From a virus: a stretch of DNA of 21,821 bases. The position numbers and the translations under genes are program-made. The notes below the pieces were generated by a model. That model saw only the letters and a program-made list of their open reading frames with translations. It was not told the DNA's origin and searched no databases. This document shows, piece by piece, positions 1 to 4,926 of the stretch (position 1 is the first letter of the stretch; each line of letters begins with the position of its first letter). The stretch spans positions 1 through 21,821 of the IMG/VR virus record IMGVR_UViG_3300038701_003160. One strand, 5' to 3'.

Positions 1-12
1 GCTTGGGCACCA
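1..12 (+). tRNA. 3' end of a tRNA gene (partial), probable attL
   Basis: Bases 2-8 (CTTGGGC), A at 9 and CCA at 10-12 fit the 3' acceptor strand, discriminator base and encoded CCA end of a tRNA. A discriminator A and this acceptor sequence are compatible with a leucine tRNA. Only the last 12 bases are inside the window, so the cloverleaf cannot be checked. The integrase reads in the same direction just downstream, as is common for prophages inserted in tRNA 3' ends. The reading is an inference from twelve bases and position. Confidence 0.4.
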
Positions 13-113
13 TTTATCACATGACTAGCTCTACATGACTCTATTTATAGGATGTGTAGAGTAAGTCATTGCTCACAATCTCACTCTATTTCACACTATC
101 TCTACTCATTGCT
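13..113. repeat. Short direct and inverted repeats, probable integrase/Xis arm sites
   Basis: ACATGACT occurs at 19-26 and 33-40, and its core recurs inverted as AGTCAT at 64-69. ACTCTATTT occurs at 38-46 and 83-91. TCATTGCT occurs at 66-73 and 106-113, 40 bp apart. Clustered short repeats between a tRNA end and an integrase gene look like arm-type binding sites of an attachment region. They argue that the integrase starts after them (at 142) rather than at the in-frame ATG at 52. Function is inferred. Confidence 0.4.
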
Positions 114-141
114 ACAGAAATATGCAGATCGAGCTACAGAG

Positions 142-1107
142 ATGGCATCCATTATTAAGAAATCTAAAGGCTGGGAAGTGCAGATATCCGTTAAGGGTGC
201 GCGCAAAACCAGGACCTTACCCTCTAAGAAATTGGCCGAAGACTGGGCATTCAAAACCGAATATGAATTACGCTCCCAGGTAGAAGATGGTGTAAGCCAG
301 ACGCACACGTTTAGGGATGTGTTTGAGCGCTACCAAGAAGAGGTGAGCGAGCATAAGAAGGGTTCGCGCTGGGAAATTATTCGCCTCACTAAGTTCTGTA
401 CATATCCACTTGCCGATATAAAACTTTCAAAGCTCCGTCGTGAAGATCTGGAGGCTTGGATTGATTTACGACTTCGAACGGTAAAGACATCTACTGTTAA
501 TCGAGAGCTCAACCTAATCAGCCACTGCTTAACCCAGGCGCGTCGTTGGCGATGGATGAAAGATAATCCCATGAAGGATTTGAAACGCCCTGAGAATCCA
601 CCACATCGCGACAGGCGTATTTCTCAAGAAGAGATTGATTTGGTGTTGCACTGTTTGAATTACACCGAAGATCATGAGCTAGACCAAAAGCAACAATTCA
701 CAGCAGCGGCATTCTTATTCGCTATTGAAACAGCAATGAGGGCCAAGGAAATATGCTCTCTAAGCCCCTCCACGGTCGATCTAGATAAACGTGTTGCTCA
801 TCTTCCTAAAACAAAGAACGGAGCAGCGCGGAGCGTTCCTTTAACTAGAGAGGCTGTTCGCTTGCTGAAGCGCGTAGATTGTAATTTCAAGCTGAGCCCT
901 GGCGTTCTGAGTAGTAGCTTTCTAAAAGCTGTTAGGCGGTCGCAGATTCACGATTTAACGTTTCATGATTCACGGCATGAGGGAATTACTCGACTATCTA
1001 AAAAGCTTGGGGTGTTGGAGTTGGCTCGCGCTGTAGGGCACAGGGATATCAAACAATTGCAGACGTATTACAACGAAAGTGCGGAAGATTTGGCCAAACT
1101 GCTTTAG
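142..1107 (+). CDS. int: Tyrosine-family site-specific integrase
   Basis: This is a 321-residue phage integrase that would recombine attP with a host tRNA attB and, with an excisionase, reverse the reaction. The N-terminal part (about 1-60) is an arm-binding-type domain, residues about 60-150 the core-binding domain, and about 160-321 the catalytic domain. The catalytic set is visible: Arg200 in ETAMRAKE, a beta-hairpin lysine in PKTKNG (Lys223 or 225), His275 and Arg278 in HDSRH, His300 in GHRD, and the nucleophile Tyr309 or Tyr310 in QTYYN. The length is normal for the family. I chose ATG 142 because the upstream in-frame ATG at 52 lies among repeats that look like att arms and gives an atypical N-terminus; the ribosome site is weak for both. 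The gene stands alone on the + strand at the prophage left end. Confidence 0.93.
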   Translation: MASIIKKSKGWEVQISVKGARKTRTLPSKKLAEDWAFKTEYELRSQVEDGVSQTHTFRDVFERYQEEVSEHKKGSRWEIIRLTKFCTYPLADIKLSKLRREDLEAWIDLRLRTVKTSTVNRELNLISHCLTQARRWRWMKDNPMKDLKRPENPPHRDRRISQEEIDLVLHCLNYTEDHELDQKQQFTAAAFLFAIETAMRAKEICSLSPSTVDLDKRVAHLPKTKNGAARSVPLTREAVRLLKRVDCNFKLSPGVLSSSFLKAVRRSQIHDLTFHDSRHEGITRLSKKLGVLELARAVGHRDIKQLQTYYNESAEDLAKLL

Positions 1108-1292
1108 AGACCCACCAACGGGCGCCAAAATCTTTTTATTGTGAAAAGTTTACATATTATTTTGCTTATACTCATATCAATATAAACAGATAGATATTAT
1201 CGATACGGCAAGGCCTCGTCCTTGCGTTTACTAATTTTAACGGCTGTAATGTGCGTATTCGCAGAATTTGCAGGATAAACAAGCGAATTTAA
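1108..1292. other. Intergenic region between int and the moron-like pair
   Basis: AT-rich, non-coding. It contains a small hairpin, GCAAGG (1208-1213) with CCTTGC (1220-1225), followed by a short T stretch, which could be a weak terminator for int. TATACT at 1167-1172 resembles a -10 box, but TTTACA at 1149-1154 is only 12 bp upstream, so no convincing promoter can be claimed, although the next two genes need one. Confidence 0.3.
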
Positions 1293-1640
1293 ATGTCTGA
1301 AGGCGAAGGAAACGAAAGGGCAGGTCTTTTTAGCAGAATTGCAAATTGGCCGTTACTAGTCATTGTTGGCACATTTTGCAGTATTTTTGGTGCGGTGACG
1401 TACATATATGAGAAATACGCCATTAAAGACCCAGCCGTTACTTGGGCGATCACGGTAGTTATTGTTCTATTTATATTTTGCATGCTATTCAATTATTGTT
1501 GCGTTACTCAAGCAGTATTGCATGACGAGATAAACAGGCAGGCAAAAGCTAAAAAAATTCTAGAAGATGCGCTTTTGAACAACAGGCAATCATCTAATGG
1601 CGCAAAGAAAAGGCGCAATAAAGGAAGGGGTAAGAGATGA
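1293..1640 (+). CDS. Unknown protein with two membrane segments
   Basis: I do not recognise the family. The 115-residue product has two clear hydrophobic segments, about residues 19-40 (WPLLVIVGTFCSIFG...) and 49-72 (VTWAITVVIVLFIFC...), and a strongly basic C-terminal tail (KKRRNKGRGKR) that should face the cytoplasm. That predicts a small inner-membrane protein with both ends inside. The stop overlaps the start of the next gene by four bases (ATGA), so the two are translationally coupled and probably work together. The position between int and a terminator, on the strand opposite the early operon, is typical of genes expressed from the prophage (morons), for example superinfection exclusion or host-fitness genes. 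That role is inferred from position only. Confidence 0.7.
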   Translation: MSEGEGNERAGLFSRIANWPLLVIVGTFCSIFGAVTYIYEKYAIKDPAVTWAITVVIVLFIFCMLFNYCCVTQAVLHDEINRQAKAKKILEDALLNNRQSSNGAKKRRNKGRGKR

Positions 1641-2206
1641 GTATAGAAACGTTAATCGGGATAACCGTGATGGCTTTATTCTCGATCCTATTTCGCAAAT
1701 TAAAGTCTCGTACAAATAGAAAGAGAGCGTGCTTTAAGTTGTATGCCGTTCGCGATGAGCTTGTTCTATTGGTTGCGCAAGAAAAGGTTAGTGAGACTGA
1801 TAAGGTTTTCATGCACTATTACGAGCGCGTCAACAACCTCCTTGGTTATGCGCCAGATATTGGTATTGATAACTTTATCGATAATTTCCTATCCTTAAAA
1901 AAGTCAGGCGACTTTGAAAGCCAAATGAAAAGGGCGTCAAAAAACGCGGATGAAATGCAAAAGCTTGTTGAGGACTGCGATAAAGAGTTGGCTTTGGTTG
2001 TTGCGAATTTCTACGACGCAGCTAAAGAAATGATTCTTGCGCATAGCAGTTATTCACGCATTCTTTATTTAATTCTTTTCAAACAGCCTATCACAGCGGC
2101 TATAGAGTTTGTGGTTGGAGAGAAGCAGGCGCATAGAATCAAAGTAATGCAATTTGCGGAGGAAGAAAGTAGAGAATTCCATAGAATATCTCTTACAACA
2201 GCGTAA
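1637..2206 (+). CDS. Unknown membrane-anchored protein, coupled to the preceding gene
   Basis: A 189-residue protein with an N-terminal membrane segment (about residues 3-20, IETLIGITVMALFSILF) followed by basic residues. A long, mostly helical soluble region follows (about 25-140), then a second hydrophobic stretch near 143-160 (ILYLILFKQPITAAIEFVVG) that could dip into the membrane. The start ATG overlaps the upstream stop by four bases and has a good ribosome site (GGAAGGGG) about nine bases upstream. No domain is recognised. Together with its partner it forms a two-gene unit closed by a hairpin at 2262-2278. A phage-exclusion or other lysogenic-conversion role is plausible but not shown by any motif. 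Confidence 0.72.
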   Translation: MSIETLIGITVMALFSILFRKLKSRTNRKRACFKLYAVRDELVLLVAQEKVSETDKVFMHYYERVNNLLGYAPDIGIDNFIDNFLSLKKSGDFESQMKRASKNADEMQKLVEDCDKELALVVANFYDAAKEMILAHSSYSRILYLILFKQPITAAIEFVVGEKQAHRIKVMQFAEEESREFHRISLTTA

Positions 2207-2261
2207 ACCCTCCATCCTCTTACCCTCTCTTAATGCCAACCTTCTTTTCGTGCAGGATAGG

Positions 2262-2291
2262 GCGGGGCTTTCCCCCGCATGAATCATTTTT
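2262..2291 (+). terminator. Rho-independent-type terminator for the + strand gene pair
   Basis: Stem GCGGGG (2262-2267) with CCCCGC (2273-2278) and a 5-base loop. The run of five T residues starts eight bases after the stem (2287-2291), so it is not an ideal terminator. It lies 55 bases after the stop at 2206. Confidence 0.5.
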
Positions 2292-2332
2292 CTACCCTCT
2301 GTGTTAGTGATAAAAATTCGCCTCTTGCACCC

Positions 2333-2352
2333 AAAAACCCCACTTAAGGGGC
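2333..2352 (-). terminator. Terminator of the leftward early operon
   Basis: Read leftward, CCCC (2351-2348), a 6-base loop and GGGG (2341-2338) are followed at once by five T residues (A run 2337-2333 on the + strand). It is 28 bases beyond the stop of the last leftward gene (2380). The stem is short but the T run is well placed. Confidence 0.55.
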
Positions 2353-2379
2353 GTTTTAAATTGTTTTTAGTGCAGGTGT

Positions 2380-2628
2380 TTAAGTGTTAGCATCATTAGG
2401 CCCGTGCTCTTTTAGAGTTTCTTCAAAGTATTTTTTTGCCGCTAGAATCTTATTTTTTTCAGACTCTTGCACTTCGCACCTCATTAAGTCGTCACAAAGC
2501 TTCCACGCATTAGCGACAGCGGTTTCTAGCGCTGCTTCTTTTTCTATGCCAAAGCAAAACAAATCCCAAGTTCTTCCGAGCAGGTGGTCATAGTCTGACT
2601 TTAATTTTTTGTATGGGTGATTCGTCAT
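2380..2628 (-). CDS. Unknown small protein, last gene of the leftward operon
   Basis: 82 residues, mainly helical and soluble, with alternating charged residues and two cysteines in the middle (LCDDLMRCE). No family is recognised. The start is supported by AGAGG eight bases upstream, within a copy of the start-associated repeat. It ends 28 bases before the operon terminator. It belongs to the cassette of very small genes at the distal end of the early operon, where phages often carry host-takeover or accessory genes. Confidence 0.68.
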   Translation of the reverse strand: MTNHPYKKLKSDYDHLLGRTWDLFCFGIEKEAALETAVANAWKLCDDLMRCEVQESEKNKILAAKKYFEETLKEHGPNDANT

Positions 2629-2649
2629 GCAAACCTCTTTTCGTGCAGC

Positions 2650-2784
2650 TCAGCGAGCTTTGCGTTTTGGCTTTCTAAAACTGTAATTAGTGCCGTTTAC
2701 CGGGCGATTCATTTTGTGCTCGGCCCGATATCCAAAAAAACTTCTACATTCACGATTAAACCTTCTGACTTCTTTGGTTGTCAT
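2650..2784 (-). CDS. Unknown very small basic protein
   Basis: 44 residues, starting MTTKEVRRFN and ending KPKRKAR. It is rich in Arg and Lys, with a basic tail that could bind nucleic acid. The start has a strong ribosome site (GGAG, seven bases upstream) that follows a TAATGCAC repeat. The stop TGA lies directly before the next repeat copy (TGCACGAAAAGAGG) and the next start at 2628. Its tight packing between two start-associated repeats supports translation. Function unknown. Confidence 0.6.
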   Translation of the reverse strand: MTTKEVRRFNRECRSFFGYRAEHKMNRPVNGTNYSFRKPKRKAR

Positions 2785-2818
2785 ACTATCTCCAAAGTTT
2801 TATATAGTTAAAAGTGCA

Positions 2819-2989
2819 TTATTTAGATTTGTTTGTGGCTTGCAGTTTTGCAGATAAAAATCCTGTTATCGATGATTGAATACTATTCACTTTTTCCGCA
2901 TCATATTGCTTTTGTCCAAAAATCATTTCGCGCCAATCGGACAACATTTCTGCTTCAGCTTCTGGAAGCTCAAATTCTTCGATTTTCAT
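2819..2989 (-). CDS. Unknown small acidic protein
   Basis: 56 residues starting MKIEEFELPEAEAEM. The N-terminal half is acidic and helical; the C-terminal half is polar with a basic end. I start it at 2989, where AGG in TATAGGTAGC precedes the ATG; a longer reading from 3025 would run through the repeat and the upstream gene's end. The stop TAA is the first three bases of the next TAATGCAC copy. Function unknown. Confidence 0.62.
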   Translation of the reverse strand: MKIEEFELPEAEAEMLSDWREMIFGQKQYDAEKVNSIQSSITGFLSAKLQATNKSK

Positions 2990-3008
2990 ATAGCTACCTA
3001 TACGTGCA

Positions 3009-3260
3009 TTAAGTAGATTTAACAATTGTGTGGTAGTGCATCAAATCAGATAAAAGCAGCCACCCACCTTTTTCAAAATGAACCGTTGGATTGTCGGGGA
3101 AAATTCCGCCTCCGACGCCTAATGGATCGTTGCCAGAAAACCCAACGACCTTGCTAGGCTTTTCTTTTTTTGGCTGCCCTTTTCGTGGGCCGCGCTGGCA
3201 ATCGGTCACGATGAAAAAAGGACATTCGATACTTTTTATCTCACTTTCAGTAATTGGCAT
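3009..3260 (-). CDS. Unknown protein of the small-gene cassette
   Basis: 83 residues with a Lys/Pro-rich middle (RGPRKGQPKKEKPSK) and a Gly-rich turn (DPLGVGGGIFPD). Two cysteines (CPFF...DC) lie near the N-terminus. The mixed beta-type composition suggests a small folded domain. The start follows GGGAGAG and the repeat; the stop TAA is part of the next TAATGCAC. No family is recognised. Confidence 0.65.
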   Translation of the reverse strand: MPITESEIKSIECPFFIVTDCQRGPRKGQPKKEKPSKVVGFSGNDPLGVGGGIFPDNPTVHFEKGGWLLLSDLMHYHTIVKST

Positions 3261-3281
3261 TTAACACTCTCCCTTGGTGCA

Positions 3282-3449
3282 TTATTGGAATTTATCTTCT
3301 GTTTTCCTTAAGGCTTCCTTGAGTTTGGCCTTATCTCCACCACAAAGATGTAGAGCCGCGAAACGATAGTGCTTAACACGCTCTTCAGCTGCTCTAAGCT
3401 GACTCTGGACATGGTATAGGTCTTCCCATTTTGGTTGCGGTTCTGGCAT
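3282..3449 (-). CDS. Unknown small helical protein
   Basis: 55 residues starting MPEPQPKWEDLYHV, then a long amphipathic helix (VQSQLRAAEERVKHYRFAAL) with heptad character, so dimerisation by coiled coil is likely. The ATG at 3449 has GAGAGGAG eight to ten bases upstream. An earlier in-frame ATG at 3473 belongs to the TAATG of the repeat and would add eight residues that read through the ribosome site. Function unknown. Confidence 0.65.
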   Translation of the reverse strand: MPEPQPKWEDLYHVQSQLRAAEERVKHYRFAALHLCGGDKAKLKEALRKTEDKFQ

Positions 3450-3472
3450 TTCTAAATCACTCCTCTCGTGCA

Positions 3473-3613
3473 TTACTGAGCTATAGACTCGAATTCGTCG
3501 CGCTCATATGTGTTTTCTTGAATATCTTGTTCCATGTGGTCGGCGCAAATGGCGTTGTCCATTGGATCATAGAATTCTGCGATTTCTTCGCAGTCAATAA
3601 TTTCGCATTTCAT
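3473..3613 (-). CDS. Small putative zinc-binding protein
   Basis: 46 residues: Cys3 and Cys8 (MKCEIIDCEE) and, after YDPMDNAI, Cys23 and His26 (CADH). The C-x4-C...C-x2-H spacing suggests a single small zinc knuckle followed by an acidic helix. The start ATG at 3613 has AAGGG upstream inside the first copy of the start-associated repeat. It is the first gene of the small cassette and lies just downstream (in leftward transcription) of two structured elements. Zinc binding is inferred from spacing only. Confidence 0.62.
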   Translation of the reverse strand: MKCEIIDCEEIAEFYDPMDNAICADHMEQDIQENTYERDEFESIAQ

Positions 3614-3685
3614 ATCGTTACCCTTGTGCATTATTAAAGTTGGGGTACTCGCCGAAGCTTTCCCCCCCCTTTTTTCGCTTATAAC

Positions 3686-3789
3686 GTTGGCGCTTGGGTA
3701 TCTCTCAATTGGCAACCCAAACAAATAGGGGAGAGATAAAACCTATTTGCCTTTAACTGCCTTAATCACAACCCAAATGCAGCGCCAAC
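3686..3789 (-). ncRNA. Candidate structured RNA element with a kissing-loop fold
   Basis: Non-coding stretch with nested perfect complementarity. Outer stem: GTTGGCGC (3686-3693) with GCGCCAAC (3782-3789). Hairpin A: TTGGGT (3694-3699) with ACCCAA (3715-3720). Hairpin B: CAAATAGG (3722-3729) with CCTATTTG (3742-3749). The loop of A contains ATCTCTC (3700-3706) and the loop of B contains GAGAGAT (3731-3737), which are fully complementary, allowing a 7-bp kissing interaction. TTGGGT could instead pair with a second ACCCAA at 3771-3776, giving an alternative state. It lies inside the leftward transcript, upstream of the small-gene cassette. The strand is assumed to be that of the operon. A regulatory RNA or a cis element is inferred. 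Confidence 0.5.
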
Positions 3790-3815
3790 TTGTTGTGGTT
3801 CATGCATAAAATAAA

Positions 3816-3918
3816 TTTGGTGTGGGTGCCGGTGCGATATCCGGTCGTTTGTCGTGGGCTGCGATCTTTAATAACCGGCGTCTCGTAACCGGTCACGACT
3901 GGCAATACCCACACCAAA
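3816..3918 (-). ncRNA. Candidate structured element bounded by a 12-bp perfect inverted repeat
   Basis: TTTGGTGTGGGT (3816-3827) pairs perfectly with ACCCACACCAAA (3907-3918). Further inward, GCC (3828-3830) can pair with GGC (3901-3903), GTCGTG (3851-3856) with CACGAC (3894-3899), and ACCGG (3874-3878) with CCGGT (3889-3893), giving nested stems. It begins five bases after the stop of the leftward gene ending at 3924 and has no credible coding frame. The flanks (ATAAA and GTTTT) show no target duplication, so a MITE is less likely. It could be a stable RNA, a processing site or a transcription attenuator. Confidence 0.45.
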
Positions 3919-3923
3919 GTTTT

Positions 3924-4166
3924 CTACCGTGTATTTGTTGCCAACCTATCCCCAAAAACAACAAACCCCGGTTTTTGTTTGTAATCGGTAACGTAAGTTA
4001 TTGCGTATGTGCCGGTGTACTCGTGCGCTGGATGTTCTGCGCTAAAGTACGTAATGGTATCGCCTGCTTTAAAATCACGGTCGTTGTAGCGAACTTCAAA
4101 CGGCTTGTTGCCAAGCGCTTTTTCCATCGCGAATTTTGGATGTATTTTTAATTTGTGGTGGGTCAT
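3924..4166 (-). CDS. DUF3850-type (ASCH/PUA-like fold) protein
   Basis: 80 residues with the DUF3850 pattern: HHKLKIHPKF at the N-terminus, then PFEVRYNDRDFKAGDTI, a YTG turn and a C-terminal KPGFVVFGD strand. Proteins of this family are small, common in phages and related in fold to ASCH/PUA domains that contact RNA; the exact role is not known. The start overlaps the stop of the upstream gene by four bases (ATGA), so translation is coupled. Family assignment is by recognised sequence pattern; no experiment-like evidence exists in the sequence. Confidence 0.78.
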   Translation of the reverse strand: MTHHKLKIHPKFAMEKALGNKPFEVRYNDRDFKAGDTITYFSAEHPAHEYTGTYAITYVTDYKQKPGFVVFGDRLATNTR

Positions 4167-4336
4167 AAATCTTTGCTTCGATAAATATCAAAGCCTTGTT
4201 TGGGTGTAATGCCGTCATTTGCGGCGATCCAAATAGTCACAAGAGGAATTAAATTCACACAAAGTCGTTTGTTAACTGGAGAATAATGTGCGCCGATCCA
4301 CCAACTTTGCGCTCGAAAGAGGATGCCGTATTTCAT
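4163..4336 (-). CDS. Conserved small phage protein of unknown function
   Basis: 57 residues with the pattern MKYGILFRAQSWWIGAHYSP, then NKRLCVNLIPLVTIWIA and a polar tail. Small proteins with this pattern occur in many prophages, but their role is unknown. The hydrophobic middle could be a buried strand pair rather than a membrane segment. I start at 4336, which forms an ATGA overlap with the stop of the upstream HTH gene; an earlier ATG at 4357 would place GGAG inside the coding sequence. Confidence 0.7.
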   Translation of the reverse strand: MKYGILFRAQSWWIGAHYSPVNKRLCVNLIPLVTIWIAANDGITPKQGFDIYRSKDL

Positions 4337-4581
4337 ATTTTCTTTTTCTCCGCCCATTTATAAAGATCACCACCAAGCCATTTAGGTTGCCCGTTTTGCT
4401 TAAATCTAAAAGGGCGAGGAAACCCAACTTTGTGTTGAAGCTGATTAATCAAATAACCTTTGGAACACTTTAAATATTCCGCTGACTCATCAGCCGTTAA
4501 AATAGTTTTTTCAAAAGGTGGCTTCTTTCCAACCTTCTCAGCCACTAGCGTTGCCAAATGATCTAATTCTTGTGCGTTCAC
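4333..4581 (-). CDS. Excisionase-like HTH protein, copy 2 of a tandem pair
   Basis: 82 residues. Residues about 24-75 form a MerR/AlpA-type winged-helix pattern (ILTADESAEYLKCSKGYLINQL, then GFPRPFRF...PKWLGGDLYKWAEKK), typical of small excisionases and AlpA regulators that bend DNA at att sites. It is clearly related to the gene just upstream, so the pair arose by duplication. The start is GTG 4581 with GGAG five bases upstream, and it overlaps the previous stop. It may direct prophage excision or regulate int; which of the two paralogues does which cannot be told. Confidence 0.72.
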   Translation of the reverse strand: MNAQELDHLATLVAEKVGKKPPFEKTILTADESAEYLKCSKGYLINQLQHKVGFPRPFRFKQNGQPKWLGGDLYKWAEKKKI

Positions 4582-4847
4582 ATTGACTCCGTATTAATAG
4601 CGTTTTTTTCTGCCCAAGCTTTAAGGTCTCGAGCGAAATATTTTGGCTTTCCTCGATAAATACGCCCACCTAAATCAAGCTGTTGTGGAAACCCCTTTCG
4701 AGTTCGAATCTCTTTTAAAAAATATGTTGTGCTTACTCTGAAATATTGTGCGGCTTCTTCTGCATTAAATATTCGGTCTTCAAACGGCACCAAAAAAGGC
4801 GCTATTTGGTTTGCTATTTCTTTTGCTTGATCTTGTGTTAGTTGCAT
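4578..4847 (-). CDS. Excisionase-like HTH protein, copy 1 of a tandem pair
   Basis: 89 residues with the same architecture as the next gene: an N-terminal helix (QDQAKEIANQIAPF), then a winged-helix region (IFNAEEAAQYFRVSTTYFLKEI, GFPQQLDL, KPKYFARDLKAWAEKN). Matching residues include FE, A-E-A/S-A, Y/F, GFP and DL-x-x-WAEK. Family knowledge supports site-specific DNA binding. The ATG at 4847 has AAGGGTGG about nine bases upstream. A GC-rich region with alternative hairpins (4867-4902) precedes it in the transcript and may modulate its expression. Confidence 0.72.
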   Translation of the reverse strand: MQLTQDQAKEIANQIAPFLVPFEDRIFNAEEAAQYFRVSTTYFLKEIRTRKGFPQQLDLGGRIYRGKPKYFARDLKAWAEKNAINTESM

Positions 4848-4866
4848 AATCCACCCTTTAGTTAAT

Positions 4867-4902
4867 GCCGGTTACGTCTCCGGCGCGGGGTACAAACCGC
4901 CG
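4867..4902 (-). promoter_or_regulatory. GC-rich leader with two mutually exclusive hairpins upstream of the excisionase-like pair
   Basis: GCCGG (4867-4871) pairs with CCGGC (4880-4884); CGGCG (4881-4885) pairs with CGCCG (4898-4902). The two stems share 4881-4884 and cannot coexist. The first hairpin has the string CCGGTTACG, also found (on the opposite strand) in the hairpin at 3874-3893. There is no T run. A cis-regulatory leader is inferred. Confidence 0.35.
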
Positions 4903-4926
4903 TCTTCCTTCAAATGGGGGGTATTC

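Larger units (their letters stand above)
2231..3633 (-). repeat. Start-associated intercistronic repeat (TAATGCAC + Shine-Dalgarno), about 8 copies
   Basis: Read on the - strand, TAATGCAC occurs at 3633-3626, 3475-3468, 3284-3277, 3011-3004 and 2821-2814. In the last four the TAA is the stop codon of the upstream gene. Each copy is followed within about 5-30 bases by a purine-rich ribosome site and the ATG of the next gene. Variant copies with only TGCAC lie at 2647-2643, 2374-2370 and 2254-2250. The 2647 and 2254 copies share the longer string TGCACGAAAAGA. The element is absent from the rest of the leftward operon. It resembles in concept the start-associated sequences known from some mycobacteriophages. 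Function is inferred. Confidence 0.7.

Noticed and set aside
52-141. Longer integrase N-terminus starting at ATG 52
   Set aside because: The extra 30 residues are Ser/His/Tyr-rich and overlap clustered repeats typical of att arm sites; family length fits the start at 142.
1149-1172. Sigma70 promoter TTTACA/TATACT for the moron-like pair
   Set aside because: The spacer is only 12 bp, so the two boxes cannot form a normal promoter.
3614-3724. N-terminal extension of the small zinc-type gene to 3724
   Set aside because: The extension passes through the structured element arm, a G/A homopolymer run and the start-associated repeat; the ribosome site supports the start at 3613.
3816-3918. Miniature transposable element (MITE) with 12-bp terminal repeats
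   Set aside because: No target-site duplication is visible at the flanks (ATAAA versus GTTTT) and inner nested stems fit a structured RNA better.
3822-4151. 109-codon + strand frame
   Set aside because: It runs antisense through the DUF3850-type gene and the inverted-repeat element, has no ribosome site and atypical composition.
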